From Eggerthellaceae bacterium (GTDB lineage Bacteria > Actinomycetota > Coriobacteriia > Coriobacteriales > Eggerthellaceae), in contig JAFRGA010000085.1 in NCBI GenBank assembly GCA_017434045.1, positions 1 to 43,999 of the forward strand: a stretch of 43,999 nucleotides of DNA, read 5' to 3'. Shown here in pieces: positions 24,388-33,292 of the stretch. The translations under genes and the position numbers were made by a program. Below the pieces are notes generated by a model that did no database searches, was not told the DNA's origin, and saw only the letters and a list, made by a program, of their open reading frames with translations. The number at the start of each line of letters is the position of its first letter. Position 1 is the stretch's first letter.

Positions 24388-25503
24388 TTACTCGAAAATC
24401 ACGAGGTCATCGCGATGGACAAGAGGCTTATCCGCCATTTCTGCAAGCAGGCGGTTTGAAAGGAGCTGCTTGCGCGAGCGCCCCAAGGCAAGCTCGACTT
24501 CATCTCGGCTCGCGGATATGCGCCCACGCGCGAACAGGTGCCCCTCTGCATCGTGGATGTCAACGATGTCGCCGACCTCGAACCTCCCGTCAACGCTCGA
24601 GACGCCCACGACCAAAAGGGAGCTCCCCCGTTTCTGAAGGGCCTGTTTCGCCCCGTCGTCCACGACAATGGAGCCGCGCGCGGAATCCCCGAGCGCAATC
24701 CACAGTTTCCGCGGTGTAATCTCGTGTGTTTTACGGGAAGACGGGAACAGGGTACCCACCTCTTTACCCAAGGCGGCGTCGACGACGACATTTTCGCGAC
24801 GCCCCGAGCAGATGACGAGCGGAATGCCCGCCACCCCCAAGATTCGAGCGGCCTTCACCTTGGTGACCATGCCCCCGGAGCCGATTATGGTGCCGGCATC
24901 GCCCGCAACCGAGGTAATCCCGTCGTCGATCACCTCAACGCGGCGAATAAGCTGCGCATTCGGGTCTTTCGAAGGATTCGAGTCGTACAAGCCCTCGACG
25001 TCCGAGAGAATGACAGTCAAATCGGCGCGGATGAGGCATGCGACCAACGCGCCGAGGGTGTCGTTGTCACCGAAGCGGATCTGCTCGACTGATACGGTGT
25101 CGTTTTCGTTGACGATGGGCACGATACCCAACTCAAGCAACCGGTCGAGCGTGTCGCGCGCATGGAGATACGCACTTCTATCGGCCGTATCACGTCTGGT
25201 GAGCAAGACGAGCGATGAGGTGAGCCCGCATCTCTCGAAGGCATCTCCCCAGGCGGTGACGAACAGCCCCTGGCCGACCGATGCGGCAGCCTGCAGCGTT
25301 GGCATGTTGTCGGGGCGCTTTCCGCTCATGCCGAGCCGCTCGAGCCCACATGCAATCGCACCCGAAGAAACGACGACGACCTGCCATCCCTCTTCACGCA
25401 AGCGGGCAACTTGCTCGGCAAAGCTCCTCAAGAACTCGTGGTCGATACGCCCCTCGCCCGTTGTCACGGTCGACGAGCCGATTTTCACTACCAAACGCTT
25501 CAT
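24388..25503 (-). CDS. proB: glutamate 5-kinase
   Basis: First step of proline synthesis: phosphorylates glutamate to gamma-glutamyl phosphate. The 371-residue product has the amino-acid-kinase domain (VVKIGSSTVTTGEGRI, VVVVSSGAIACGLERLG, IVPIVNENDTVSVEQIRFGDNDTLGALVA, GSGGMVTKVKAARI) and a C-terminal PUA domain of about 85 residues (GSIVVDDGAKQAL to VGVSSVDGRFEVGDIV). GAGAGG precedes the ATG. The usual partner proA (glutamyl-phosphate reductase) is not next to it: obgE is upstream and nadD-yqeK downstream, so proA must be elsewhere or replaced. Confidence 0.96.
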   Translation of the reverse strand: MKRLVVKIGSSTVTTGEGRIDHEFLRSFAEQVARLREEGWQVVVVSSGAIACGLERLGMSGKRPDNMPTLQAAASVGQGLFVTAWGDAFERCGLTSSLVLLTRRDTADRSAYLHARDTLDRLLELGIVPIVNENDTVSVEQIRFGDNDTLGALVACLIRADLTVILSDVEGLYDSNPSKDPNAQLIRRVEVIDDGITSVAGDAGTIIGSGGMVTKVKAARILGVAGIPLVICSGRRENVVVDAALGKEVGTLFPSSRKTHEITPRKLWIALGDSARGSIVVDDGAKQALQKRGSSLLVVGVSSVDGRFEVGDIVDIHDAEGHLFARGRISASRDEVELALGRSRKQLLSNRLLAEMADKPLVHRDDLVIFE

Positions 25504-25563
25504 GTTTTCCTCTCAACAGGCTGCCTGCGGGAACGCTCGAGCGCTCTTCCCGCTTCGACCCGA

Positions 25564-26976
<1,413 letters not shown>

Positions 26977-27064
26977 CTAACCGTGCGCTACCGTTTCAAA
27001 ATCATGATAGCCGCAGGTCGAGGAAAAACCAGCGAGCGGAAGCGATACGCGCCATATAGACACG

Positions 27065-27106
27065 AAAGTCCGCCGACACGTACTTCACGTACGCGAGGCG
27101 GACTTT
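27065..27106 (-). terminator. hairpin between rpmA and obgE
   Basis: AAAGTCCGCC (27065-27074) pairs perfectly with 27097-27106, with an inner CGTAC/GTACG pair. On the minus strand the 3' arm ends in TTT. It may reduce read-through into obgE. Confidence 0.5.
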
Positions 27107-27148
27107 GAGTGGCTGGCTGGCGCTTATCGCTTTCGCGCAGCAGCGGTA

Positions 27149-27177
27149 GAACGGCCGCCCGTGAAGAGCGGCCGTTC
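27149..27177 (-). terminator. hairpin just after rpmA
   Basis: GAACGGCCGC (27149-27158) pairs perfectly with 27168-27177, eight bases past the rpmA stop. No T-run follows. Confidence 0.5.
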
Positions 27178-27184
27178 GTAATGG

Positions 27185-27442
27185 CTATTCCTCGACAAGC
27201 GGGCGAACGTGAATGCGACGCTTCACGCCCTGGGTGAACACCAGGTGGCCATCGCACTTCGCGAACAGGGTGTCGTCCTTGCCACGGCCGACGTTCTCGC
27301 CGGGATGGAACTTCGTCCCGCGCTGGCGAACGATGATGTTGCCCGCCTTTACGTACTCGCCGGCGAACTTCTTCACGCCAAGTCGCTGTGCGTGGGAATC
27401 GCGACCGTTACGGGATGAACCAAGACCTTTCTTGTGTGCCAT
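27185..27442 (-). CDS. rpmA: 50S ribosomal protein L27
   Basis: An 85-residue L27, whose N-terminus reaches the peptidyl-transferase centre. It starts [16 protein letters not shown] directly, so it lacks the cleavable N-terminal extension found in many Firmicutes. The core [27 protein letters not shown] and [15 protein letters not shown] is standard. It follows rplU by 19 bases. Confidence 0.97.
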   Translation of the reverse strand: MAHKKGLGSSRNGRDSHAQRLGVKKFAGEYVKAGNIIVRQRGTKFHPGENVGRGKDDTLFAKCDGHLVFTQGVKRRIHVRPLVEE

Positions 27443-27461
27443 GTTTCATCTCCCCCTTCGT

Positions 27462-27833
27462 CTATTCTTCGGCGTCGGAAGCCTCAACCGCGAGTTCAGC
27501 TTCCGCCTTCTTCTTTTCCCATTTCGCATCGCCGACAGACATGATGCGCACGCGCGTGAGCTGCTGACGATGTCCGCGCAGCTTCTTGTAGCTCTTGCGC
27601 TTCTTGAACTTGAACACGAGCTGCTTCTTGCCCTTGTACTGATCCAAGATCTTGGCGACTACCTTCGTGGCTGCAGCTTTCTCGGGGTCGATCTCGATTG
27701 CATCTCCGTCGGCGACGAAGATGACCGGCAGCTCCACCTCTTCGCCCACCTCGGCGTTGAGCTTCTCGATGCTGAGGACGGTGCCCGGCTCGACCTTATA
27801 CTGCTTGCCATCCGTTTTTACAATTGCATACAT
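27462..27833 (-). CDS. rplU: 50S ribosomal protein L21
   Basis: L21 binds 23S rRNA and is encoded just before L27 in most bacteria. From the ATG at 27833 (GGAG seven bases upstream) the product is 123 residues, starting MYAIVKTDGKQYKVEPGTVL. It has the conserved KFKKRKSYKKLRGHRQQLTRVRI segment and an acidic 20-residue tail. The frame stays open for 47 codons upstream, but that part is the mRNA leader. Confidence 0.96.
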   Translation of the reverse strand: MYAIVKTDGKQYKVEPGTVLSIEKLNAEVGEEVELPVIFVADGDAIEIDPEKAAATKVVAKILDQYKGKKQLVFKFKKRKSYKKLRGHRQQLTRVRIMSVGDAKWEKKKAEAELAVEASDAEE

Positions 27834-27945
27834 GAACGTTCTCCTAGCTTCGTTAGAACATTTCCAACACGACGGCACGTAAGGGTGAAGACGTACCATC
27901 TGTGCATGCGCACATGACGATTCCTCGCTTTTAGCGCAAGAAAGT

Positions 27946-27974
27946 ACTTTACCAGCGCCCGCATCCCAAGTCAA
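27946..27974 (-). promoter_or_regulatory. promoter of rplU-rpmA(-obgE)
   Basis: On the minus strand, -35 TTGACT (27969-27974) and -10 TAAAGT (27946-27951) are separated by exactly 17 bases. Transcription would start near 27938, giving a leader of about 105 bases before rplU. The leader contains GTGCGCATGCAC and other short complementary stretches and could host L21-type autoregulation. Confidence 0.75.
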
Positions 27975-28450
27975 CGCGTAAATATGAGGGTTTCGTGGGG
28001 TCGAGCGCCCGGAGAACGAGCTGCCCGCCCGGCCTGCCAGCGGCCCTCTCCTCGCCTGCGCGGGCTAACCGCTCGTTGCTCCGGCGCGGCAGCTGCGGAA
28101 CTCGCCGCCTTCGGCGGCTCAGACAGTCCTCGCTCCCGCCGCGCCTGCGCTTCCTCGCAGCCCGCGGGGGCTTCGTCGAAGGCCGCTGGCTGGCCCGATG
28201 GCCGCCTGCCCGGTCTGCATGAGGCCCTTCCGAGTGCCCGCGCAACAACCGCGCCTTCAAGAAGGCGGCGATACCCGCAAGCGCGGGGGGACATCGAGGC
28301 GCACTGCCAGGTGGTCGCTCTGGATGCCGCCTTCGTTTGCGCGGTTGGGGCGCGGAGTAAGCGCGAGGCGGGCCGAATGCGGGCCGGGCGGGCGGCCTGC
28401 TGTAGGCGCAATAAGGCTTGCCAGAGGAGAGGGCTGCCGGCCGGCCGGAA
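27975..28450. other. GC-rich spacer between polA and rplU, no gene supported
   Basis: About 475 bases of very GC-rich sequence with open frames on both strands but no recognisable protein, ribosome-binding site or conserved motif. It contains the perfect hairpins GCCGCCTTCGGCGGC (28104-28118) and CGCCTTC-AA-GAAGGCG (28252-28267). GCCCTCTCCTC near 28050 recurs inverted near 28425. Confidence 0.6.
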
Positions 28451-31135
28451 CTAGTGAGCCTCGGCCCAAGTTGCCCCGTACGACACATCCGCGATCAACG
28501 GAACCCTGAGCTTCGCGACGTTTTCCATGACGTCCTTCACCAGGGCGCTCAGCGATTCCACCTCGCCTGCAGGAACCGAGAAGTCAAGTTCGTCATGCAC
28601 TTGCAACAGCAGCTTAGCCTCAAACCCCTCGGCGAGCATGCGGCGCGCCACCTCGTTCATGGCCATCTTGATGATATCGGCGGCACTGCCCTGCATCGGA
28701 TGGTTCATGGCCGTGCGTTCGCCGAATCCGCGCTGCACGGCATTGCGCGCGGCAAGTTCCGGGATATAGCGGCGACGGCCGAACATCGTCTCGGCGTAGC
28801 CGAGTTCCTTGGCGTTCTCCACCGCTTCATCGAGGTAGGCGCGGACGCCGGGGTACGCCTCGAAGTACCGGTCGATCATGCCCTTCGCCTCGGCCATGGG
28901 GATCTCGAGGCTCTGAGCCAGACCGAACGCCTGCTGTCCGTACACGATTCCGAAGTTCACCGCCTTGGCGCGGCTGCGCATCTGCGGTGTGACCTCGTCG
29001 ATCGGAACATTGAACACACGGGAGGCCGTGCTAGCGTGGAAGTCGGCACCGGAATTGAACGCGGCCACCAGGTGCTCGTCTGCCGAAAGATGCGCGAGCA
29101 GGCGCAGCTCGATTTGCGAGTAGTCGGCCGAGAGGAACACGTCGCCTTCGTTGATGGCGCCGAAGCAGGCGCGGATCTTGCGGCCGAAATCGGTCCTAAC
29201 GGGTATGTTCTGCAAATTGGGGTCGGACGAGGACAGGCGCCCTGTCGCGGTCACGGTTTCATTGAACGACGTATGCACGCGCCCGTCTTCGTACTTCTTC
29301 GCTATCGTCGGCAAGGCATCGATATACGTGGACTTGATCTTCGCGAACTCGCGGTAACGCAACACGGTTGCCGGCAGCTCGTGCACTTCCGAGAGCTTCT
29401 TCAGAACCTGCGCATCGGTCGAGTAACCGCGCTGGGTCTTCTTCCCATGCGGCAGCTCCAGCACTTCGAACAGGATATGTCCGAGCTGCTTGGGCGAATC
29501 GACATTGAACTCCTCGCCCGCCAACTCGTAGATGCGTGCTTTCAGGACATCGATCTCGGATTGCGTGCTTGCCCCCAACTCGGCGAGCGCGTCGGCGTCT
29601 ATCGGGGCTCCGTTCCTCTCCATGACGGCAAGAACGCCCACGAGCGGCAAGTCGATCGTGCGGTACACGCCCGCTTCGTCCTCAGCTTCGAGCTTCTCTT
29701 CCAAAACGCCCGCAAGCGCCAGGACAACCTGGGCCTGGATAGAGGCAGCTTGACGGTCGTCTTTTGCCTGCGGCAAGTCCAGGCCAAGGTACTCCCTGCA
29801 CAACACGTCAAGCGGATACTTGCCGGCGGAGGAGTTGAGCACGTAGGCCGCCAAGGCGATGTCGAAGGCATCCGCAGAGAGGACCTCGTCTTCCGTCACA
29901 GCAGCCTCCTGGGCGGAGTCCCGTGGATACACCTGATGAATCACCGCTTTGGCGTCATGGGCCGCAAACGGGCTCTCCCTCACTATGCGCGCCAAAAGAT
30001 CGACGGCCTCATCGCCTTCGACATACCCGACGCTCATGCTTGCGCCTGCAGGCTCGTCAGCCTGCTCGCCTGGCTCGTCTTCCAAGTCGACGGCGAACGC
30101 CACCATGGTGTCGTTTCCGAAAAGGGATTCCTGGGCGGGCTTCGAGACCGCCACGGCAATCCGCTTGCCGCTGGACAGCGCCTTCTCGGCGAGCGCCTGC
30201 GCCTCGGGCCCCTCGCAAGCTTCGAGCACCTCGAGAGCCGGCGAAGATGCTCCTGGAGAGGTCTCGCCAGCGAGCTTGAGGAGCTTGTCGAGATGGGCGC
30301 TGAAACGGATCGCCCCGAACGACTCGGTCACCGACTGCACGTCGAATGACGGCCAGGAGACCTCGTCGACATCCAGCTCGAAATCGAGGTCTGTCACGAT
30401 GGTCGCGATTTGACGCGAGAGGAATGCCAGCTCGCGATTGTCCCGGATGTTTTCGAGCTGCTTGCCCTTCAGCTTGTCGAGGTTCTCGTACACTCCCTCC
30501 ATCGTGCCGAACTGCGCGAGCAGCTTCTGGGCCGACTTCGGGCCGATGCCCGGCACGCCCGGGATATTGTCGGATGTATCGCCCATGAAGCCCAGGTAAT
30601 CGGCGAACTGGCTCGGCGTGATGCCGTACTTCTCCTGAACGGTCTTGGGATCGTAGATCACGACATCCGTGATTCCTTTTTTCGTGGTGACGACATGCGT
30701 CAGCTCCGTGACGAGCTGGTTAACGTCCTTGTCGCCCGAAACCAGCAGCGTCTCGTACCCCTTCGCCTCGTCGCGGGCGGCGACCGTGCCCAGAATGTCA
30801 TCGCCTTCCCATCCCTGCACCTTGACGACGGGGATGTTCATCGACTCCAGGAGGCTCTCGATTACGGGAAACTGAACGCGCAGCTCGTCATCCATCGGCG
30901 GGCGTTGGGCCTTGTACTGTTCCAGGGCCTCCATCCGGAATTTCGGCTTCCCCGCGTCGAAAGCGCATACGATTCCGTCTGGGGACGCTATTTCGATGAA
31001 CTTGAAGAGCATCGACAGGAACCCGAATACCGCGTTCGTCGGCGTTCCATCGGGCGCGTTCATGGTCTGCGGCACCGCATGGTAAGCTCGGTGCATAAGC
31101 GAATTGCCGTCGATTACGGCGATCTTCTTTGGCAT
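28451..31135 (-). CDS. polA: DNA polymerase I
   Basis: Removes RNA primers and fills repair gaps. From the ATG at 31135 (GGAAGG about eight bases upstream) the product is 894 residues. The N-terminal 5'-3' exonuclease has DGNSLMHRAYHA, GWEGDDILGT and GDTSDNIPGVPGIGPKSA. The C-terminal polymerase has DPNLQNIPVRT, SADYSQIELRLLAHLS, RSRAKAVNFGIVYGQ and LLQVHDELDFSV. The middle 3'-5' exonuclease domain is degenerate: the segment expected to carry D-x-E reads KRIAVAVSKPAQE, and the second motif is FAAHDAKAVIH. Proofreading is therefore probably lost, as in many Gram-positive Pol I proteins. An earlier in-frame start at 31165 has no good site. Confidence 0.96.
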   Translation of the reverse strand: MPKKIAVIDGNSLMHRAYHAVPQTMNAPDGTPTNAVFGFLSMLFKFIEIASPDGIVCAFDAGKPKFRMEALEQYKAQRPPMDDELRVQFPVIESLLESMNIPVVKVQGWEGDDILGTVAARDEAKGYETLLVSGDKDVNQLVTELTHVVTTKKGITDVVIYDPKTVQEKYGITPSQFADYLGFMGDTSDNIPGVPGIGPKSAQKLLAQFGTMEGVYENLDKLKGKQLENIRDNRELAFLSRQIATIVTDLDFELDVDEVSWPSFDVQSVTESFGAIRFSAHLDKLLKLAGETSPGASSPALEVLEACEGPEAQALAEKALSSGKRIAVAVSKPAQESLFGNDTMVAFAVDLEDEPGEQADEPAGASMSVGYVEGDEAVDLLARIVRESPFAAHDAKAVIHQVYPRDSAQEAAVTEDEVLSADAFDIALAAYVLNSSAGKYPLDVLCREYLGLDLPQAKDDRQAASIQAQVVLALAGVLEEKLEAEDEAGVYRTIDLPLVGVLAVMERNGAPIDADALAELGASTQSEIDVLKARIYELAGEEFNVDSPKQLGHILFEVLELPHGKKTQRGYSTDAQVLKKLSEVHELPATVLRYREFAKIKSTYIDALPTIAKKYEDGRVHTSFNETVTATGRLSSSDPNLQNIPVRTDFGRKIRACFGAINEGDVFLSADYSQIELRLLAHLSADEHLVAAFNSGADFHASTASRVFNVPIDEVTPQMRSRAKAVNFGIVYGQQAFGLAQSLEIPMAEAKGMIDRYFEAYPGVRAYLDEAVENAKELGYAETMFGRRRYIPELAARNAVQRGFGERTAMNHPMQGSAADIIKMAMNEVARRMLAEGFEAKLLLQVHDELDFSVPAGEVESLSALVKDVMENVAKLRVPLIADVSYGATWAEAH

Positions 31136-31267
31136 GGTCCGACCTTCCGCTCGTGTTTTCGGCACTCTAGGCCATTCTTCTCGACTCGCCTCTCCACGTG
31201 AGCCGAAAAGAACCTTCCCTAGTATGCCAGAAAAACGGGTGGGTTTCGCAGACGCTTGGAGGCGAGC

Positions 31268-31939
31268 TTATTCCGCTGCCCAGAGATAGCCGACGCCGCG
31301 CACGGTCTCAAGACGCAACGCGAGGTCGGGTCCGAGCTTTGCGCGTATCCGTCGCACGTGCACGTCCACGGTCCGCGAGCCCCCGTAATAATCGAAGCCC
31401 CAAACATGCTGCAATAGCGCATCGCGGGAGAACGTCCTGCCCGCATGGCGCACCAAAAACGAGAGGAGCGCATACTCGAGATACGTGAAATCAACGGGCT
31501 TCCCAGCGACCGTAACCTGGTACGTGGCCAAGTTGATGGTCATGTTCTCTACCGATAGAATGTCGGAATGGGCGCCGAAGCCGCTTGACCTCAGCATGCG
31601 CCGCACGCGAGCGCAACACTCCTCCTGGCTGGCGCCATGCACGACGAAATCCGACAACGAGGACACCGGCATCTGTATCCGATCGAGGTTGTCCGCATCC
31701 ACGATCAGCAGCAGAGGGCATGAGCGGTCATCGGCAAGCGATATGACGCTGTCCAGGCTGGAAAGAGCCGTGCCCCTCGCCTCGTAGATGATGAGGTCAT
31801 ACGTCTCCTGGGAAGAAAGGAGCTTCGGAACCTGGACGACGGAGCCGGCGGCGATCTCCACCTGGAAGGTCGAGAGCACTTGCTGGAACTTGTAAGCGTT
31901 ATCCAGGCTATCGGCAATAAAAACGACGCGACGTTTCAT
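31268..31939 (-). CDS. orphan OmpR-type regulator, GlnR-like, without phospho-acceptor Asp
   Basis: A 223-residue predicted transcription factor. The N-terminal half has the receiver fold outline (RRVVFIADSLDNAYKFQQVL), but the phosphorylation pocket is not canonical. The acceptor position reads YDLIIYEARG, with Glu53 where Asp is expected, and the conserved Lys region reads SDFVVHGAS. The C-terminal half is a standard winged helix (GKPVDFTYLEYALLSFLVRHAGRTFSRDALLQHVWG, SRTVDVHVRRIRAKLG, VRGVGYLW). No kinase gene is adjacent. The ATG shares one base with the glnA stop (TGATG), so it is co-translated with glutamine synthetase. Actinobacterial GlnR is likewise an OmpR-type nitrogen regulator that works without a partner kinase. 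A nitrogen role here is inference. Confidence 0.85.
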   Translation of the reverse strand: MKRRVVFIADSLDNAYKFQQVLSTFQVEIAAGSVVQVPKLLSSQETYDLIIYEARGTALSSLDSVISLADDRSCPLLLIVDADNLDRIQMPVSSLSDFVVHGASQEECCARVRRMLRSSGFGAHSDILSVENMTINLATYQVTVAGKPVDFTYLEYALLSFLVRHAGRTFSRDALLQHVWGFDYYGGSRTVDVHVRRIRAKLGPDLALRLETVRGVGYLWAAE

Positions 31940-33273
31940 CAGAGCACCGCCAGGTACCGTTCAAGCTCCCACTGGCTTACATGCCGCAGGTACTGCACCC
32001 ATTCGGAGCGCTTGGCCTCGACCAGGTAGGAGTGGATGTGCTCTCCAAGAGTCCGTTTCATGAGTTGAGAAGACTCGAATCGGTCGACCGCTTCGCCGAG
32101 GTTCATGGGCAAAGGACCTGCAATCCCGCAACGGTCGACTGAGGCCAAGCCCGCCGCGCCCTTGCTCTCGATGGGGGAAGGAAGCTCGAGGCCCTCCTCG
32201 ATACCTGCCAGGCCGGCTGCGAGCATGGCGGCGAACGCAAGGTACGGATTGGCGCCGGGATCAGGGCTTCGAAGCTCGACTCGACATGCATCGGGCCTGT
32301 TCGGCCGATAGCCGGGAACCCTCAACAACGCCGAGCGGTTCGTACGGGCCCACGACACGCACACCGGGACCTCACCTTGGCCGATCAGCCTCTTGTACGA
32401 ATTGACATACTGATTGGTGACCAGGCAAAACTCAGGAGCATATTTCAAGATGCCCGCTATGTAGCTCTTGGCCAGCTCGGATAAGTTGTACCCAAGCGAA
32501 TCGTTCTCGTCAAAGAACAGGTTCTTCCCATCGAAATCAACCAGGCTCTGATGGACATGCATGCCGCTGCCAGGCGCATCGGGTAAAGGTTTCGGCATGA
32601 AGGACGCGTAGACGCCGTGCTCGTTGGCTATCTCCTTCACGACGAGCTTGTAGGTCATCACAGCATCGGCCATGGAGAGCGCATCGGTGTAGCGGAGGTC
32701 TATCTCGTGCTGCGAAGGGCCGTTCTCGTGATGGGAGTACTCGATGGGAATCCCCATCTTCTCGAGTGCGAGGACGGTGTCGCGACGTAAGTCAGACGCA
32801 TAATCTAAGCTGGTCAAATCGAAGTATCCGCCGCGATCGAGCACCAGGGGCTCGTCGGACGTCTCGAAGTAATAATACTCGAGCTCGGGCCCGACGTTGA
32901 ACACGTAACCCATATCGGCAGCTTTGTCGACCATGTTGCGCAACACGTTGCGCGGATCGCCTTCGAAGGCGGTGCCATCTGGGGTGCGGATATCGCAGAA
33001 CATGCGCGCGACAGCGTTGGAAGACGGCCTCCACGGCAGTACTTGGAAGGTCTCAGGGTCGGGGAACGCAAGCATGTCGGATTCCTCTGCCGGGCTGAAC
33101 CCCGCAACGCAACTTCCGTCGAAGCCCATTCCCTCCAGGAATGCGCCCTCGATTTCGGACGGGGAAACGGCGAAAGACTTCATCGTGCCCAAAACATCGG
33201 TGAACCAAAGACGCACGAAATGGACGTCGCGACTCTTGATGGTCTTCAACACGAAATCGATTTCGGGATTCAT
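31939..33273 (-). CDS. glnA: glutamine synthetase type I
   Basis: Makes glutamine from glutamate, ammonia and ATP. From the ATG at 33273 (GAAGGAAGA upstream) the product is 444 residues, in the range of the shorter GSI-alpha type. Visible: FVRLWFTDVLGTMKSFAV, GFDGSCVAGF, the beta-grasp DPETFQVLPW, VGPELEYYYF metal site, GPSQHEIDLRY, GSGMHVHQSL, and the ATP and glutamate loops NSYKRLIGQGEVPVCVSW and NRSALLRVPG. The adenylylation motif NLY-[DE]-LP of GSI-beta is not seen, so control is more likely by feedback or transcription. The regulator gene follows with a one-base overlap. It lies 19 bases after the double glycosyltransferase. Confidence 0.95.
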   Translation of the reverse strand: MNPEIDFVLKTIKSRDVHFVRLWFTDVLGTMKSFAVSPSEIEGAFLEGMGFDGSCVAGFSPAEESDMLAFPDPETFQVLPWRPSSNAVARMFCDIRTPDGTAFEGDPRNVLRNMVDKAADMGYVFNVGPELEYYYFETSDEPLVLDRGGYFDLTSLDYASDLRRDTVLALEKMGIPIEYSHHENGPSQHEIDLRYTDALSMADAVMTYKLVVKEIANEHGVYASFMPKPLPDAPGSGMHVHQSLVDFDGKNLFFDENDSLGYNLSELAKSYIAGILKYAPEFCLVTNQYVNSYKRLIGQGEVPVCVSWARTNRSALLRVPGYRPNRPDACRVELRSPDPGANPYLAFAAMLAAGLAGIEEGLELPSPIESKGAAGLASVDRCGIAGPLPMNLGEAVDRFESSQLMKRTLGEHIHSYLVEAKRSEWVQYLRHVSQWELERYLAVL

Positions 33274-33292
33274 GGCATCTTCCTTCTTCGGG

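Noticed and set aside
27834-27974. N-terminal extension of L21
   Set aside because: The 47 upstream in-frame codons cover the promoter and leader; the ATG at 27833 has a good ribosome-binding site and gives the normal L21 start.
27984-28454. Open frames on both strands in the polA-rplU gap as genes
   Set aside because: Arg/Ala/Gly-rich, overlapping each other on both strands, no start context and no motif.
28418-30349. 643-codon open frame opposite polA
   Set aside because: Antisense to conserved polymerase sequence; the translation is His/Arg/Leu-rich without any recognisable domain.
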